NCBI GenBank assembly: GCA_946481105.1
Contig: CAMLMM010000051.1
Span: forward strand, 1-14,419
Length of the DNA: 14,419 bases
Origin: an uncultured Alphaproteobacteria bacterium
GTDB lineage: Bacteria > Pseudomonadota > Alphaproteobacteria > Micavibrionales > Micavibrionaceae
Reading direction: 5' to 3'
Shown: one piece after another, positions 12,227 through 14,419 of the stretch
Layout of the letters: the number at the start of each line of letters is the position of its first letter
How positions within the stretch are numbered: the first letter of the stretch is position 1
Position numbers and translations under genes: made by a program
The notes under the pieces: generated by a model
Told to the model about the DNA's origin: nothing
Seen by the model: only the letters and a program-made list of their open reading frames with translations
Databases searched by the model: none

Positions 12227-13363
12227 CTATTCCGCCGCTTCGGCTTCACGGCTTTTAATTTGTGTGGCTTTGTCTTCGACCATTTTTACCAGATGATCGA
12301 CGATGCTTTCATCGCCGTCCATCAGGCGGTGCGCGGTTTCGCCACCAATATAAATCTGGTGCGTGCCCTTCCCGCCGCCGGTAAGGCCGATATCGGTCAT
12401 CAGGGCCTCGCCGGGACCGTTCACGACACAGCCGATAACCGAGAGCGTCATCGGCGTGGTGACATGCTCCAGACGTTTTTCCAGTTCTTCGACGGTTTTG
12501 ATGACGTTGAATTGCTGGCGTGCGCAGCTTGGACACGCAATCACGTTCACGCCGCGGTGACGCAGGCCGAGCGATTTCAGTATATCGAACCCCGCCTTGA
12601 TTTCTTCGACCGGGTCGGCGGACAGCGATACGCGAATGGTGTCGCCAATCCCCGCCCATAACAGATTGCCCATGCCGATAGCGGATTTAATCGTGCCGGA
12701 GCGTAACCCACCCGCCTCGGTCACGCCGACATGCAACGGATAATCGCACACGGACGCCAGTTGCATATACGCGGCGACGGCCAGGAACGGGTCGGACGCC
12801 TTGCAGGAAATCTTGAAATTGTAAAAATCATGGTCTTCTAGAATTTGAATATGGCGCTGCGCGGACTCAACCATCGCATCCGGGCATGGCTCACCATATT
12901 TTTCCAGCAGATCGCGTTCCAGCGACCCGGCATTCACGCCAATGCGGATGGAGCAATTATTATCTTTGGCAGCCTTGATAACTTCCTTGATGCGGTCTTC
13001 GGAACCGATATTACCTGGATTGATGCGCAGGCAGGCCGCCCCATTTTCGGCGGCTTCGATCGCGCGTTTATAATGAAAATGGATGTCGGCCACGATAGGC
13101 ACGTTGACCTGTTTGACGATATCCCTGAGCGCGGCTGACGACTCTTCATCCGGGCACGATACGCGGACGATATCCGCCCCGACGGCTTCCAGTGATTTAA
13201 TCTGCGCGACAGTGGCGGCGACGTCATACGTGACCGTATTGGTCATCGACTGGACGCTAATCGGCGCATCTCCCCCCACGGGCACCTTCCCGACCCAGAT
13301 TTTGCGGCTGGGGCGGCGCGTAATCTGGCGCCAGGGGCGATGGGCGGTGTGGTCGGTGGTCAT
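12227..13363 (-). CDS. ispG: 4-hydroxy-3-methylbut-2-enyl diphosphate synthase
   Basis: A 378-residue enzyme of the MEP isoprenoid pathway that converts the cyclic diphosphate MEcPP into HMBPP using a [4Fe-4S] cluster. The cluster ligands are visible as CPSC (Cys277, Cys280) and GCVVNGPGE (Cys312), with Glu319 in the same motif. The barrel motifs [28 protein letters not shown] and LRINPGNIG are typical. It has the short bacterial form without the plant-type insert. It starts five bases after the rodZ stop, with no clear ribosome binding site, so it is probably translationally coupled. The rodZ-ispG pair is conserved in proteobacteria. hisS, which often follows, is absent here. Confidence 0.98.
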   Translation of the reverse strand: MTTDHTAHRPWRQITRRPSRKIWVGKVPVGGDAPISVQSMTNTVTYDVAATVAQIKSLEAVGADIVRVSCPDEESSAALRDIVKQVNVPIVADIHFHYKRAIEAAENGAACLRINPGNIGSEDRIKEVIKAAKDNNCSIRIGVNAGSLERDLLEKYGEPCPDAMVESAQRHIQILEDHDFYNFKISCKASDPFLAVAAYMQLASVCDYPLHVGVTEAGGLRSGTIKSAIGMGNLLWAGIGDTIRVSLSADPVEEIKAGFDILKSLGLRHRGVNVIACPSCARQQFNVIKTVEELEKRLEHVTTPMTLSVIGCVVNGPGEALMTDIGLTGGGKGTHQIYIGGETAHRLMDGDESIVDHLVKMVEDKATQIKSREAEAAE

Positions 13364-13368
13364 AGCTA

Positions 13369-14229
13369 TTACATGGACGTTTTAGGCAGATTTTTCAATC
13401 TTTCTTTGAGGGCGGACGGGTCCAAAACCACGTTTCTGACCACTTTTCCAGTCCGGCCCAGCAGCGGCAGGGCTGTTCCCTCAACAATTATCTGCAATCC
13501 ACCGGCATTTCCCAGCGTCATAACCAGCCCTGATTTATCGGTGGGCACCCAGTATTCCTCACCCGGCGACATCACCCGTGAAAAAACGGTCAGGCGGTTT
13601 TGATCGCGAATCTCCAGCCATACCGAGTCGATGGCCTTCAATACTACAGGGTGAGTCGGCACCGGGGTAACTGGCAAATCTGTGGTGGCAACGGTGGCAG
13701 TCGCAGTTGTTTCCGGTAAGACAGGTTCTGGTTTCGCGGTCAGTGTAATCTGCGATTTCAGTTCATCGGGTACAGGGGGAATACCCTGCTGCGTTTCGGG
13801 GATATAATTATTTCCGTTGGTAGAAACCAGATATGGTCCGACAGAAACGATAACGACAAAGACGACAAAGATAATGAAAAAAGTTTTCATGGTGGGCAAC
13901 ATCTGGTCATCCGAAATCGGGCGTTCCAATGCACGCATCGGCTTCGGCTCAATCTTTTTGCCCGACTGACGTTTCAGCAGCTGCAAAATCTTGGTGCCAT
14001 CCAGCCCGAGGTATTCGGCATAGCTGCGTATAAAACCCAGGGCATAAATACGTCCCGGCAAATCATCCAGACGCCCCTCTTCAATCGCAACCAGATGGGC
14101 GCGGCTGATTTTGGTATAAAGTTCGATTTCTTCGAGTGTCTTGTTAGAGCGCATACGCGCACGGCGCAGAATATCGCCGACGCTTAAATCCGTGTGAAAA
14201 TCACGAAGCAGGTCACCTTCAGGCTGCAT
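13369..14229 (-). CDS. rodZ: RodZ-like HTH membrane protein
   Basis: A 286-residue protein with the RodZ layout. A cytoplasmic helix-turn-helix (about 15-75; [20 protein letters not shown], then [19 protein letters not shown]) is followed by a basic linker, one membrane span (about 115-135; [20 protein letters not shown]), a Pro/Thr-rich periplasmic spacer, and a C-terminal DUF4115 domain (from [20 protein letters not shown] to about 270). RodZ links MreB filaments to the cell-wall elongation machinery and sets cell shape. The location directly before ispG matches that of rodZ in E. coli. ATG at 14229 overlaps the end of lysC. A TTG at 14244 would add five residues and is less likely. Confidence 0.82.
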   Translation of the reverse strand: MQPEGDLLRDFHTDLSVGDILRRARMRSNKTLEEIELYTKISRAHLVAIEEGRLDDLPGRIYALGFIRSYAEYLGLDGTKILQLLKRQSGKKIEPKPMRALERPISDDQMLPTMKTFFIIFVVFVVIVSVGPYLVSTNGNNYIPETQQGIPPVPDELKSQITLTAKPEPVLPETTATATVATTDLPVTPVPTHPVVLKAIDSVWLEIRDQNRLTVFSRVMSPGEEYWVPTDKSGLVMTLGNAGGLQIIVEGTALPLLGRTGKVVRNVVLDPSALKERLKNLPKTSM

Positions 14230-14419
14230 CCTTGTCCAACTCAAAGGCAGTATGAAGGGCGCGGACGGCTAACTCGTTATATTCTTCCTCAATCAGCACA
14301 CTGATTTTTATTTCCGATGTGCTGATGGCCAGAATATTGATGTTTTTATCGGCAAGGGTCTGAAACATCGTGCAGGCAACACCGGTATGCGAACTCATGC
14401 CGATACCGATAATGGAAAT
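14219..14419 (-). CDS. lysC: Aspartate kinase, C-terminal ACT domain (partial)
   Basis: The last 66 codons of a gene entering from the right edge. The translation runs [20 protein letters not shown], then [20 protein letters not shown], then [18 protein letters not shown]. This is the second ACT domain of aspartokinase, which binds lysine and/or threonine for feedback control. The full enzyme phosphorylates aspartate as the first step to lysine, threonine and methionine. The stop overlaps the start of the rodZ-like gene by 11 bases. The catalytic domain is outside the window. Confidence 0.93.
   Translation of the reverse strand: MSIIGIGMSSHTGVACTMFQTLADKNINILAISTSEIKISVLIEEEYNELAVRALHTAFELDKDAA

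Noticed and set aside
12005..12661. Long plus-strand open frame opposite ispG and the DUF4087 gene
   Set aside because: It runs antisense to two well-recognised genes and its product resembles no protein. A by-product of codon use.
1..14419. CRISPR arrays, tRNA or rRNA genes, insertion sequences
   Set aside because: No regularly spaced repeats, cloverleaf-like or rRNA sequence, or transposase-like protein was seen on either strand.

Overview
The window looks like an alphaproteobacterial chromosome carrying the right-hand part of an integrated tailless (double-jelly-roll capsid) phage. The host assignment rests on the rodZ-ispG and prfA protein sequences and on a lysC-rodZ-ispG...prfA gene order. 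This is recognition by eye; no search was run. The lineage within Alphaproteobacteria cannot be fixed.

Region 1 (about 1-6980) is the prophage. It is visibly more AT-rich than the rest, and nearly all of it is read leftward in tightly packed genes with TAATG or ATGA junctions. From right to left it holds: a rightward HTH regulator with a membrane segment (6567-6971); a symmetrical divergent promoter/operator region (6443-6513); a small early gene (6210-6395); a leader with a G-quadruplex motif; a DUF736 protein; a strong terminator; a 52-residue gene; a replication initiator of the Rep_trans type (4177-5379); three small genes including a zinc ribbon; a membrane-associated protein; an FtsK/HerA-type packaging ATPase (2299-2952); a terminator; and a virion module. 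That module contains a small membrane protein, a P2-like major capsid protein (1141-1995), two single-span membrane proteins, a GNAT-like protein, and the start of a Ser-rich virion protein that runs off the left edge. The architecture is that of PM2-like (corticovirus) or FLiP-like phages. No integrase or lysis gene is visible; both could lie to the left.

Region 2 (6992-9607) holds a methyl-accepting chemotaxis receptor and a HEAT-like helical protein of unknown role, both leftward. The receptor has a good promoter overlapped by a short palindrome. The HEAT-like gene has its ribosome binding site inside a long inverted repeat.

Region 3 (9672-14419) is a housekeeping block: prfA, ispG, rodZ and the C-terminal ACT end of lysC, all leftward. 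Between prfA and ispG, where hisS is often found next to ispG, lie a rightward two-gene unit and a leftward secreted DUF4087 protein. The two-gene unit encodes an unknown 250-residue protein and a 65-residue peptide with a Cys-rich tail, behind a promoter whose -35 sits in an 11-bp-arm inverted repeat. A shared hairpin terminator separates it from the DUF4087 gene.

No tRNA, rRNA, CRISPR array or insertion sequence was seen. No gene-free stretch exceeds 300 bases.
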